Part shown: piece by piece, positions 43,300 to 51,302 of the stretch | How the letters are laid out: the number at the start of each line of letters is the position of its first letter | Numbering within the stretch: position 1 is the stretch's first letter | Origin: Bacteroidales bacterium | Lineage (GTDB): Bacteria > Bacteroidota > Bacteroidia > Bacteroidales > Tenuifilaceae | NCBI GenBank assembly: GCA_020636845.1 | Contig: JACJXD010000002.1 | Coordinates: 186,001 to 250,000 of the forward strand | Reading direction: 5' to 3' | Length of the DNA: 64,000 nucleotides | Made by a program: the position numbers and the translations under genes | Notes under the pieces: model-generated | Databases searched by the model: none | Told to the model about the DNA's origin: nothing | What the model saw: the letters and a program-made list of their open reading frames with translations, nothing else

Positions 43300-43689
43300 C
43301 TATTTCTTTTTAAATTTCCATAATCTTAATCGTTGTCGAAGGCTTCTTTGGGGGTTATTCTTTTGGGCTTCCTTCAACGAGTTTTTCATTTGTTCTTGTA
43401 CTTCCTCGGTTTGATTCTTTACATGCTTTTCTCTAAGTTTTTTTTCTGCGTGTGCCTGCGCCTTATTCGATTTTTTAATCTTTTTATTTGCATCGCTTGT
43501 AAGGCGGTTCGTTTTCCTGTCGTGCCAGTATGCTTGCCATGCTCTTCTCCTGTTTTCCCTTTTAACTTGTCGGGAATATCTTCCATGCGAAGGAGGCGTT
43601 GTTAACGGGGCTATATCTTTATGACAACCAGTTAACAATGTCACAAGCAGAAAACTCAAAGTTAAAACCTTTTTGTAAATTTGTCCCAT
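43300..43689 (-). CDS. Small highly basic lipoprotein
   Basis: 129 residues from ATG 43689 (MGQIYKKVLTLSFLL). The signal ends LLTGC with lipidated Cys near residue 21. The mature protein is Arg/Lys/Gln-rich (VKRENRRRAWQAYWHDRK) and mostly helical, with a probable coiled coil in the second half. No family is recognised. A 34-codon longer in-frame reading would overlap the divergent lipoprotein gene and bury the signal, so it is rejected. Its start is only 13 bp from that divergent gene. Confidence 0.65.
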   Translation of the reverse strand: MGQIYKKVLTLSFLLVTLLTGCHKDIAPLTTPPSHGRYSRQVKRENRRRAWQAYWHDRKTNRLTSDANKKIKKSNKAQAHAEKKLREKHVKNQTEEVQEQMKNSLKEAQKNNPQRSLRQRLRLWKFKKK

Positions 43690-43717
43690 CAAAACAGTTG
43701 TAATGAAATCAAAAATA
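43676..43717. promoter_or_regulatory. Overlapping divergent -7 elements placed inside each other's genes
   Basis: TAAATTTG on plus (43676-43683) lies in the basic lipoprotein gene and would serve the gene at 43703. TATTTTTG on minus (43710-43717) lies in that gene and would serve the basic lipoprotein gene. Neither has a clear -33 TTG. Confidence 0.4.
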
Positions 43718-44131
43718 GTAATTCTTTTTTTATTGTCCGCTACATTTTCTTTTGTAGGATGCGATAAGGAAGAACCTGAAATTGTTCCCAATGTTTACGT
43801 TAATTATGAAATTAACATTAACGAACCTGCTTACATAAACTTAACCGTACCGTTGGGTGCCGTTAAAATTTCCAACATTGGATACAACGGAAACGGAGTA
43901 ATAGTTTTTCGTAAGGATGATTCCGAAATACTTGCCTTTGATGCAACCTGTCCCCAGCATATGGATTATAACTCTTCGGTTAGGTTAGATGAAAATGGCT
44001 CCGGAACGGCAACGTGCCCACACTGTGGAACAAAATATTACCTTTTTAACTATGGTTATCCGTCAAGTGGTTATCGCTTAAAAGAGTATAATGTTACTTT
44101 TTACGGTAATTATGTAAAAATTTCGAATTAG
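43703..44131 (+). CDS. Lipoprotein with Rieske-like fold and altered metal motif
   Basis: 142 residues. The signal SFVGC makes Cys20 the lipidation site. The layout is Rieske-like: a first metal loop at Cys83-His86 (TCPQHMDYN) and a second at Cys105-Cys108 (TCPHCGTKYYLF), then GYP and a C-terminal RLKEYNV strand. Canonical Rieske domains have CxH and CxxH. Here the first loop is CxxH and the second CxHC, so it may not hold a [2Fe-2S] cluster; zinc or no metal are alternatives. Similar proteins occur in other Bacteroidota. Function unknown. Confidence 0.75.
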   Translation: MKSKIVILFLLSATFSFVGCDKEEPEIVPNVYVNYEININEPAYINLTVPLGAVKISNIGYNGNGVIVFRKDDSEILAFDATCPQHMDYNSSVRLDENGSGTATCPHCGTKYYLFNYGYPSSGYRLKEYNVTFYGNYVKISN

Positions 44132-44139
44132 GATTCTTA

Positions 44140-46092
44140 CTATTTCGCAACCAAATTATCTTCAATCATCCGGGAATTGTATTGTTGAATTATTGCCTTA
44201 ATTTTTTGTTCCATTTGCTTTACCTCTTCAGGGTGTTCCTTTTGAACATTGTTTAGTAACAATGAATCGGTTTTAAATTGATAAAGACCTACCGATTTTT
44301 TCCCGTCGAATAGCAAAAGGTAATCTCTCATTACCAGTTGATAGGTGTTGTTGGTGTAACTTACGGCAAACGGTTCCGATTTGCCATCGAACAGATTTCT
44401 CCCAAATGCAACAAATGGTTTTGGATAGTTCAGGTATCCCATCACCGAAGGAAGAATGTCAATTTGTTGAGCAATTTGGTTAACGCTTCCTTTTAACTTG
44501 CCCGAAGGTGTATAAAATACTAATGGGGCGGCATATGCCCCTAAACTGGTTTTATACTGGGGAAAGTACGGTTGGTTTGCATGGTCGGCAGTGAAAACAA
44601 AAAGAGTGCTGTCGTACCATGGCATTTTTGAAGCAGTTTCAAAAAATCGCTTTATCGAGTAATCGGTGTATGCTATACAATGATGAATGGGCAGAGTTCC
44701 TTTTGGAAACTTTCCTTCGTAACGTTCCGGGACCTTAAAGGGATGATGCGATGAAACAGAAAATATTGCAGCACAGAACGGTTGCTTAAAAGTATTTAGT
44801 TTCTGGGCGAAGAATTGGAAAAATTCCTCGTCCCATATTCCCCACATTCCGTCAAAATCGTTGGAATTTGGATATTCGCTCATCCCAAAGTAGTCCTTAA
44901 ATCCTGCAACATTTGCAAAAGCCTGAAACCCCATAGATCCATCGGGAGCTCCATGAAAAAATGCAGTGTAATAACCTTCCGCTTTGAGCAGCGAAGCCAC
45001 GCTGTTTATTTTGTTACCGGAGTAGCTGGTTAAAAAGTAAGGCTCTACCATCATGGGAATGCTGGCTAAAATGGATGGCATTGCATCAATCGATTTTCTT
45101 CCGTTGGCAAAAGAATACTTATAACTTAATCCTTGATGAATTATAGAATCAAGGAATGGTGTAAATCCATTATATCCTTGTGCTTTAAGGTTGTCGTTGT
45201 ATGCTCCAATGTATTCTCTCCCAAAACTCTCGAGTATAAAAATTACGACGTTTTGTTTTTTGGGAATGCTCGTACTATCCGGGATGTGTAAGGGCGTATA
45301 TTCAGCATTGAGTTCCTGCTCGGTTTTGAAGAAGGAAACTTTTTGTAACGATTGTTTGCCTATGGTTCTATAAATGGCAAATGGAGTGTTTAATACAATT
45401 GCTGCTTCCAAGGGCTCATTGACATATTGCCCTGCATTGCTTAGAGTTATGGGTCTTGTACTATGCCTAAATCCTCCACGCATTCCACCAACCATAAATG
45501 TTGCAAAAATGAGTAATATGGCAACTCGGGTAAAAAATGGGATAATATTGTTTTTGAAGCCTTGCTTAAGTTTTGCAGGACGATTTTTGCCGTATAAAAC
45601 AACGAGTATCACAATTAATAATATCCAAATAATAAATACATACCAGTAATCGGTAATGAATTTGGGAATTAAACTGCCGAAGTTAGTTTCATGTTTAAAT
45701 TCACTAAAAACAGTGGTGGTTGTTCTTCGCATGGTGAACCGAAAATATATAAAGTCGGCACAGTTTGCACCAAGCACAATGCTGTTAGTTACAACGAAAA
45801 GGTATTTCAATACTTGCTGGTACCAATTTTTATATCGAAAGGCAAACGGAAGTAATGCCAATACAAAATAAACAACGTTTGTATAAATAATTGCGCTAGT
45901 ATCAAACCAAAGACCGCCTGCCAACATTCTCATGAAACTGGAAAATGTTACTTCGCTGAATAGTTGTTGGTTAAATAGGTAGAATAAGACTCTTGTAATG
46001 GAGAATAATATCATTACGAGAAAAAATCTCCACAATAAAATTAAATAGTAATTGCCGTTTAAGTTTAGTTTTTCAAGAATGTTTTTACGCAT
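44140..46092 (-). CDS. LTA-synthase-like membrane sulfatase/phosphotransferase
   Basis: 650 residues from ATG 46092 (MRKNILEKLNLNG); a longer in-frame reading adds 10 non-family residues. Five membrane helices occupy about 1-215, then a periplasmic alkaline-phosphatase-superfamily domain (about 265-560): VVIFILESFGREYIG holds the metal-binding Glu, GRKSIDAMPS the nucleophile region, and FVFTADHANQP the metal-binding Asp-His. Family members transfer glycerol phosphate or phosphoethanolamine, or act as phosphatases. In Gram-negative Bacteroidota the substrate is unclear; modification of lipid A or surface glycans is inference. Confidence 0.9.
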   Translation of the reverse strand: MRKNILEKLNLNGNYYLILLWRFFLVMILFSITRVLFYLFNQQLFSEVTFSSFMRMLAGGLWFDTSAIIYTNVVYFVLALLPFAFRYKNWYQQVLKYLFVVTNSIVLGANCADFIYFRFTMRRTTTTVFSEFKHETNFGSLIPKFITDYWYVFIIWILLIVILVVLYGKNRPAKLKQGFKNNIIPFFTRVAILLIFATFMVGGMRGGFRHSTRPITLSNAGQYVNEPLEAAIVLNTPFAIYRTIGKQSLQKVSFFKTEQELNAEYTPLHIPDSTSIPKKQNVVIFILESFGREYIGAYNDNLKAQGYNGFTPFLDSIIHQGLSYKYSFANGRKSIDAMPSILASIPMMVEPYFLTSYSGNKINSVASLLKAEGYYTAFFHGAPDGSMGFQAFANVAGFKDYFGMSEYPNSNDFDGMWGIWDEEFFQFFAQKLNTFKQPFCAAIFSVSSHHPFKVPERYEGKFPKGTLPIHHCIAYTDYSIKRFFETASKMPWYDSTLFVFTADHANQPYFPQYKTSLGAYAAPLVFYTPSGKLKGSVNQIAQQIDILPSVMGYLNYPKPFVAFGRNLFDGKSEPFAVSYTNNTYQLVMRDYLLLFDGKKSVGLYQFKTDSLLLNNVQKEHPEEVKQMEQKIKAIIQQYNSRMIEDNLVAK

Positions 46093-46129
46093 AACAAATG
46101 TTTTTCGATTTTCGCACTGCAAATTTAGA

Positions 46130-46137
46130 ATATTTTG
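46130..46137 (-). promoter_or_regulatory. Probable -7 element for the LTA-synthase-like gene
   Basis: TAAATTTG on the minus strand, 37 bp upstream of ATG 46092. Confidence 0.4.
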
Positions 46138-46214
46138 TGTATGGCTTTAGTTTAAAGTCGTGTCAATTATTTTTGAAAGTACGAAGGTGAAAAATCTTTT
46201 TACTTAAGGCATGG

Positions 46215-46248
46215 TTTTTGAATACTTGCGTAAATAACATTACCTTTG
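46215..46248 (+). promoter_or_regulatory. Bacteroidota-type promoter for the CapD-like gene
   Basis: TTTTTG (46215-46220), a 20-bp spacer, and TACCTTTG (46241-46248): a textbook match to the phylum consensus, ending 18 bp before the ATG. Confidence 0.7.
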
Positions 46249-46266
46249 CTGTAACAAACCATTATT

Positions 46267-48171
46267 ATGATAACTCCAGTAAAACACACTCCACGCTGGA
46301 TAGTTTTTGCAATCGACTTACTAATTTGCATGGTATCCATCACTCTTTCGTATTATATACGGTTTGAGTTTCGTTTTAGTAGTGACGAATTATATTCGTT
46401 AAAAATTATTGCGCCTTTAGTTTTATTTGTTCGCGCATTGAGTTTTATTGCTTTTAGAACGTATGCTGGATTAATTCGTTATACAAGTATTAAAGATGCG
46501 GAACGAATTTTTTTAGTTGTTACCAGTAGCACAATTATTCTTTTTATAATCAATTTTATAAATTACTCTGGTTCAGGGCAATTTATAATTCCCAATTCTA
46601 TTTTACTTATAGATTACTTTATTACCTCCATTATAATGATCGGGTCCCGGTTGTTTTATAAAACCTTGTACTATTCCATTAAAAATATAGATATTGATAA
46701 GGAAAATATACTTATTGTTGGAGTTGAGCAATTTGCTGCTGCAACTAAACGTGCGATTGACAAGGATACGCTTTCGGGAATTAGGGTTATCGGTTTTATT
46801 GATCCGTATAATCTTCAGGATGGTAATAAAATTGAGGATATCAACATTTACAATACTTCGAAAATAGAGTTTTTAATACAGAAGTATAAAATTTCGCGGG
46901 TGATTATAGCCCAAAAAAGTCTAGATGCCGATAAAAAGAGCAGAATAGTTGAAAAATGCTTGAATTTTGATGTTAAGGTTCAAACCGTTCCCGATACAAC
47001 AGCCTGGATTAACGGCGAAATCAACCTAAACCAGATTAAGAGCATAAAAATTGAAGATTTACTGGAGCGGCCTCCAATTGTGTTGGATAAAAAGCGAATA
47101 CAAGTTTATGTTAAGGATAAGGTTGTTTTGGTTACTGGGGCAGCAGGCTCTATTGGCAGCGAAATGGTTCGTCAAATTTCAAAGTTTAATCCGGCGAAGG
47201 TCATTCTTTTCGATCAGGCGGAAACCCCCCTTTATGATATTGAACTTGAATTGAAAGAAGAAATGCACTTCTTCGATTTTGAAACGGTTATTGGAAGCGT
47301 TACTAACGAGTATAGGGTTAACAAACTTTTCGAAACGTTTAAGCCTCAAGTTGTATTTCATGCAGCGGCTTATAAACATGTGCCTATGATGGAGAACAAT
47401 CCTTCCGAGGCTATTTTCAATAATGTTTTTGGAACAAAGTTAATTGCCGATACTGCTGTAAAATTTGGAGTAGAAAAGTTTGTAATGATTTCTACGGATA
47501 AGGCGGTTAATCCAACAAACGTAATGGGAGCAAGTAAGCGTATTGCCGAAATTTATACGCAAACGCTTAATATTCGGGTTAAAACTAATTTTATAACAAC
47601 CCGGTTTGGCAATGTACTTGGTTCTAACGGTTCTGTTATTCCGCGATTTAAAAAGCAAATCGAACAAGGCGGTCCGTTAACCATTACTCATCCCGAAGTT
47701 ACCCGTTACTTTATGACTATTCCTGAAGCTTGTCAGTTGGTTTTGGAAGCCGGTGCAATGGGCAATGGTGGGGAAATTTATATCTTCGATATGGGAATGC
47801 CGGTTAAGATTATCGATTTGGCTAAAAAGATGATTAAACTTTCCGGTTTGCAGTTGGGTAAGGACATTCAAATAAACTTTACGGGACTTCGTCCTGGCGA
47901 AAAGTTGTACGAAGAACTTTTGAACAACAAGGAAAATACCTTACCGACATATCATCCTAAGATAATGATTGCTAAGATTCAGCAATACAAATCTGATTTT
48001 GTTGTGTCGAAAATAGATGAATTACTGCGAATTCTTCCAAACCATAACAACTTTAAAATTGTATCGGTTATGAAGGAACTCATTCCAGAGTTTATAAGCC
48101 GTAATTCGATATACGAGGACCTTGATAGAAAGAGCATGGCAGCAAATGAGCAGCAATCCCAAACCGCTTAA
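46267..48171 (+). CDS. Membrane-bound nucleotide-sugar epimerase/dehydratase (CapD/FlaA1/WbpM family)
   Basis: 634 residues. Four membrane helices (about 10-130) precede a first Rossmann-like domain (about 145-275) and a C-terminal short-chain dehydrogenase domain starting VLVTGAAGSIGSEMVRQI (NAD binding), with AAAYKHVPMMENNPSEA and FVMISTDKAVNPTNVMGASK around the catalytic site. Homologues are UDP-GlcNAc 4,6-dehydratases or C6/C4 modifying enzymes that make bacillosamine- or QuiNAc-type sugars for surface polysaccharides. It is the only clear nucleotide-sugar enzyme in the window. The thioesterase gene starts inside its 3' end. Confidence 0.92.
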   Translation: MITPVKHTPRWIVFAIDLLICMVSITLSYYIRFEFRFSSDELYSLKIIAPLVLFVRALSFIAFRTYAGLIRYTSIKDAERIFLVVTSSTIILFIINFINYSGSGQFIIPNSILLIDYFITSIIMIGSRLFYKTLYYSIKNIDIDKENILIVGVEQFAAATKRAIDKDTLSGIRVIGFIDPYNLQDGNKIEDINIYNTSKIEFLIQKYKISRVIIAQKSLDADKKSRIVEKCLNFDVKVQTVPDTTAWINGEINLNQIKSIKIEDLLERPPIVLDKKRIQVYVKDKVVLVTGAAGSIGSEMVRQISKFNPAKVILFDQAETPLYDIELELKEEMHFFDFETVIGSVTNEYRVNKLFETFKPQVVFHAAAYKHVPMMENNPSEAIFNNVFGTKLIADTAVKFGVEKFVMISTDKAVNPTNVMGASKRIAEIYTQTLNIRVKTNFITTRFGNVLGSNGSVIPRFKKQIEQGGPLTITHPEVTRYFMTIPEACQLVLEAGAMGNGGEIYIFDMGMPVKIIDLAKKMIKLSGLQLGKDIQINFTGLRPGEKLYEELLNNKENTLPTYHPKIMIAKIQQYKSDFVVSKIDELLRILPNHNNFKIVSVMKELIPEFISRNSIYEDLDRKSMAANEQQSQTA

Positions 48172-48586
48172 GTATTTTCATTCTATTCCCGTTCAGGTTA
48201 GGTTCAACGACGTTGACGAGTTAGGTCACGTAAATAACTCGGTTTATCAGCAGTATTTTGATCTTGGACGTCTTTCGTACTTTAATCAGGTTTTCGAAGA
48301 AAAAATGAACTGGAATGTTGGAGGTTTAATATTGGCAAGTATTCACATCGAATACCTGCACCCTATCCATTTGTACGATTCTATTGAAGTGCATAGCAAA
48401 ATTTATAACTTAGGGAATAAGAGTTTAAAAATGATGCAGGAGATAGTGAACCTCACTACTGAACAGGTTGTTGCTACTAATAAAGCCGTAATGGTTTGCT
48501 ATAGTGATTCTCGAAAAGAAACATTACCGATTCCCGATCGATGGAGAAATAGTATAGCGTTTTTTGAAAAGGACTTAGAGTTCTAA
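48146..48586 (+). CDS. Hotdog-fold acyl-CoA thioesterase (4HBT family)
   Basis: 146 residues from ATG 48146, overlapping the CapD-like gene by 26 bp; an in-frame TTG at 48122 is not favoured. The 4HBT signature is VRFNDVDELGHVNNSVYQQY with catalytic Asp, followed by the hotdog helix FDLGRLSYF. The family hydrolyses acyl-CoA or 4-hydroxybenzoyl-CoA thioesters. Substrate not predictable. Its 3' end overlaps convergent rimM by 12 bp. Confidence 0.88.
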   Translation: MSSNPKPLKYFHSIPVQVRFNDVDELGHVNNSVYQQYFDLGRLSYFNQVFEEKMNWNVGGLILASIHIEYLHPIHLYDSIEVHSKIYNLGNKSLKMMQEIVNLTTEQVVATNKAVMVCYSDSRKETLPIPDRWRNSIAFFEKDLEF

Positions 48587-49099
48587 AAGGTCGTTTAAAA
48601 GACCTTCGGGAAATTGCATTTTAATGGTTTTGTGCTTCTCATCGTATTCTACGATAAAAGCATCGGTAGCAGGAATGAGGATTTCTTTATTCGTTGGAAG
48701 TTTTATTGTAAAAATGGCATTATATCCAAAATCTTCGTATGCTGTTATTGTTCCTAATTGCTTGTTCGCAGAATCGCAAACTTTATAACCGACTAAATCT
48801 TCCAACCCTAATTCTTCATCGGGCATTTGGTTTAAGGGGATTAAAACAGGATGGGAAACTAAGTTGGTTGCCTGCTCAATGGTATCGACTTCGTCAAGTT
48901 TAATAATAACCTTTTCGCCGGAAAAGGACTTTACCTCTTCAATAAAAAAAGGAACCGGTATTCCATCAATTTCAATGAAAACCGATTCCAATTCAGAAGG
49001 GTTGAGTTCGCTGTTTGTTAACCAATTCAACTGTAACTCACCCTTAATGCCATGTGTTCTTTGAATAAAAGCTATTTCAACGAAACCGGCATTACTCAT
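48575..49099 (-). CDS. rimM: 16S rRNA processing factor RimM
   Basis: 174 residues. The N-terminal RimM domain begins VEIAFIQRTHGIKGELQL. The C-terminal PRC-barrel domain has EDLVGYKVCD and EILIPATDAFIVEYD. RimM assists 30S head assembly by binding S19. It lies 5 bp downstream of rpsP, the usual pairing; trmD and rplS, often next, are absent. Confidence 0.95.
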   Translation of the reverse strand: MSNAGFVEIAFIQRTHGIKGELQLNWLTNSELNPSELESVFIEIDGIPVPFFIEEVKSFSGEKVIIKLDEVDTIEQATNLVSHPVLIPLNQMPDEELGLEDLVGYKVCDSANKQLGTITAYEDFGYNAIFTIKLPTNKEILIPATDAFIVEYDEKHKTIKMQFPEGLLNDLLEL

Positions 49100-49104
49100 G
49101 CCTA

Positions 49105-49665
49105 CTACTCTTCAGTTTTTTCGGCAGGAGTGTCATTGTCTGCTTCTGGAGCATTTTCCTCAGTGCTTTCTTCTTTTGCACTTTCGGCAGCTTCCTTAGC
49201 AGCCATTTCGGCACGTTTCTTAGCTATTTCCTGAGCCCGTGCTTCGCGAATCTTCGATTCTTCTTCAACACGTTTTTGAGTTGTTTCAACTTTGCTCTTA
49301 GCCAAAGAATCAACTTTTGCCTGAATTTGGGCTTCCTTTTGGGTTAGCCAACTCTGGAACTTTTCTTCTGCTTGTTCCTGAGTCATAGCACCTTTTTTAA
49401 CTCCTTCGAGTAAGTGCTTTTTAATTAGAACACCTCTGTACGATAAAATAGCCCTACAGGTGTCGGTAGGTTGAGCGCCTTTTTGAAGCCAGTCCAATGC
49501 CCTATCAAAATTTAATTCAATAGTAGCAGGATTTGTCATCGGGTTATACGAGCCAATCCTTTCGATGAATCTGCCATCACGTGGCGCCCTGCTATCCGCC
49601 ACCACAATGTGGTAGTAGGCGAATTTCTTCCTACCATGGCGGCTTAGTCTGATTTTTACAGGCAT
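49105..49665 (-). CDS. rpsP: 30S ribosomal protein S16 (bS16) with long acidic tail
   Basis: 186 residues. The S16 core (1-about 80) begins MPVKIRLSRHGRKK and contains DSRAPRDGRFIERIGSYNP. A 100-residue extension follows, first helical and Lys/Gln/Glu-rich, then very acidic (ESTEENAPEADN and beyond). Extended S16 proteins are usual in Bacteroidota, so this is not a fusion artefact. It is the first gene of the rpsP-rimM operon. Confidence 0.96.
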   Translation of the reverse strand: MPVKIRLSRHGRKKFAYYHIVVADSRAPRDGRFIERIGSYNPMTNPATIELNFDRALDWLQKGAQPTDTCRAILSYRGVLIKKHLLEGVKKGAMTQEQAEEKFQSWLTQKEAQIQAKVDSLAKSKVETTQKRVEEESKIREARAQEIAKKRAEMAAKEAAESAKEESTEENAPEADNDTPAEKTEE

Positions 49666-49705
49666 AATTACGCTTTTTTAGTTAAACCTACATTTTTTTG
49701 CCTCG

Positions 49706-49713
49706 CAAAGATA
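49706..49713 (-). promoter_or_regulatory. Probable -7 element for rpsP-rimM
   Basis: TATCTTTG on the minus strand, 40 bp upstream of the rpsP ATG. A TTTG lies upstream but at a 14-bp spacing, shorter than expected. Confidence 0.45.
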
Positions 49714-49909
49714 GTTGATTTTTATTTCAAATTTATATTTCTCCCTTTTTTATGTATTTACGAGTTGATTATTTTGCGATTGTTATTTGTTTATAGTCAG
49801 TTTACTGCTGTGTTTATCGTCTATACAAAAACTGTTTTTTATGGAGATATCGTAAAAAAGCTGCACTTTTGCAATTCACCATGTTTTAGCTTTATTTAAA
49901 ACTGTGTTC

Positions 49910-51289
49910 ATGAAAATGAGTATGCGAAAAACATTGTTGGCATTAGTATTTTTAATGCTTATTTCTGTTAGTTGGAGTTATGCAGAGTCCTATGTAAGAC
50001 TTCTAAAGAAGGTACCTTTAATGACAGATTCGCTGACCCTAAAAAAAATGGTAGGAAAACCTACTCGAAAGGAAAGCGTACTAAGGTACTATTATGGTCC
50101 GAATCAGGCAGTAGTTGAAGATAGCGTTATTACTGACATTCGATTGGCTCCGGTTCATAAAAAGTTACATATTAACCTTAAACGGCAAAAGAATTCTGCT
50201 AGGGGGGGGCTTCAAATTTCGTCTTTGAGAATAGGAATGAAATTAAGCGAAGCATATAATCGTGTAGGACTACCCGATAGTGTTATTAGTGGTAACGATT
50301 GGTACTACTCAAACAGGCATAGAGTTGAGTTATCGCAAGGAAAGGTTTCTAAAATTGATTTGCATTTGAAATCTACCATGGAAACGTTGGATTGGATTTG
50401 GCTAAATTTTAGTAAGGGCGGTTTATTTTTTATGAATATTACGCTTGCCTTAATAATGTTTGGTGTTGCGTTACAAATAAAGGTTGAACATTTTAAAATG
50501 TTGATTACAAATCCAAAACCGGTTTTAGTTGGATTCATTTCGCAATTTTTTGCGTTACCTTTTTTTACTTTTCTGTTGGTTCTTTTAATTAGACCTACGC
50601 CTAGTATTGCAATGGGTATGATACTTGTGGCAGCGTGCCCAGGAGGGAATATTTCGAATTTTATATCATCGTTAGCAAAAGGAAACATTGCCTTGTCGGT
50701 AACATTAACGGCTATTGCAACAACTATTGCAGTGTTCATGACCCCATTCAACTTTGCTTTTTGGGGAAGTTTATATTCACGTGCTTCTAATTTGGTTATT
50801 CCAATACAAATAAATCCTTGGGAGATGATAAAAACGGTGCTAATTCTTTTAGGTCTCCCAGTGGTGTTAGGAATGCTATTTGCGCATTACTTTCCTAAAA
50901 TAACGGGGAAAATATCAAACCCTATAAAGTATTTATCAATTATTATATTCCTTGGATATGTAGTTGCGGCACTAGCTTCGAACTTTAACTATTTTCTTAA
51001 GTATGTACACTTAATCGTATTAATTGTAATTGTACATAATGCGTTGGGTCTGTTGGTTGGATATACACTGCCAACAATTTTTAAGCTTAATCCTAGGGAT
51101 AGAAGAACCATTTCTATTGAAACGGGGATCCAAAACTCTGGATTAGGGCTAGTTTTGATTTTTAATCCAAATTTATTCGATGGGTTAGGAGGCATGGCTT
51201 TTATTGCTGCTTTGTGGGGAATATGGCACATTATTTCCGGTTTAGGCATAGCATATTACTGGTCGCGTAAACCTTTACCATCTAATTAG
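49910..51289 (+). CDS. Bile acid:sodium symporter family protein with exported N-terminal domain
   Basis: 459 residues from ATG 49910 (a GTG two codons earlier is also in frame). A signal peptide (1-25, ending SWSYAES) precedes about 130 soluble residues, then the transporter (about 165-459, with PKPVLVGFISQFFALP, AACPGGNISNFIS and IETGIQNSGLGL, family signatures). The N-terminal part seems to hold two related units; the second (about 105-152, LRIGMKLSEAYNRVGLPD then WYYSNRH) resembles BamE/SmpA-like domains. Usual family members lack any such domain. The acyltransferase gene follows 13 bp later, suggesting an operon. Confidence 0.82.
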   Translation: MKMSMRKTLLALVFLMLISVSWSYAESYVRLLKKVPLMTDSLTLKKMVGKPTRKESVLRYYYGPNQAVVEDSVITDIRLAPVHKKLHINLKRQKNSARGGLQISSLRIGMKLSEAYNRVGLPDSVISGNDWYYSNRHRVELSQGKVSKIDLHLKSTMETLDWIWLNFSKGGLFFMNITLALIMFGVALQIKVEHFKMLITNPKPVLVGFISQFFALPFFTFLLVLLIRPTPSIAMGMILVAACPGGNISNFISSLAKGNIALSVTLTAIATTIAVFMTPFNFAFWGSLYSRASNLVIPIQINPWEMIKTVLILLGLPVVLGMLFAHYFPKITGKISNPIKYLSIIIFLGYVVAALASNFNYFLKYVHLIVLIVIVHNALGLLVGYTLPTIFKLNPRDRRTISIETGIQNSGLGLVLIFNPNLFDGLGGMAFIAALWGIWHIISGLGIAYYWSRKPLPSN

Positions 51290-51302
51290 AAAAAAATTTT
51301 TT

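Noticed and set aside
43690..43791. Upstream extension of the basic lipoprotein to 163 residues
   Set aside because: It would bury the lipoprotein signal and run into the divergent lipoprotein gene.
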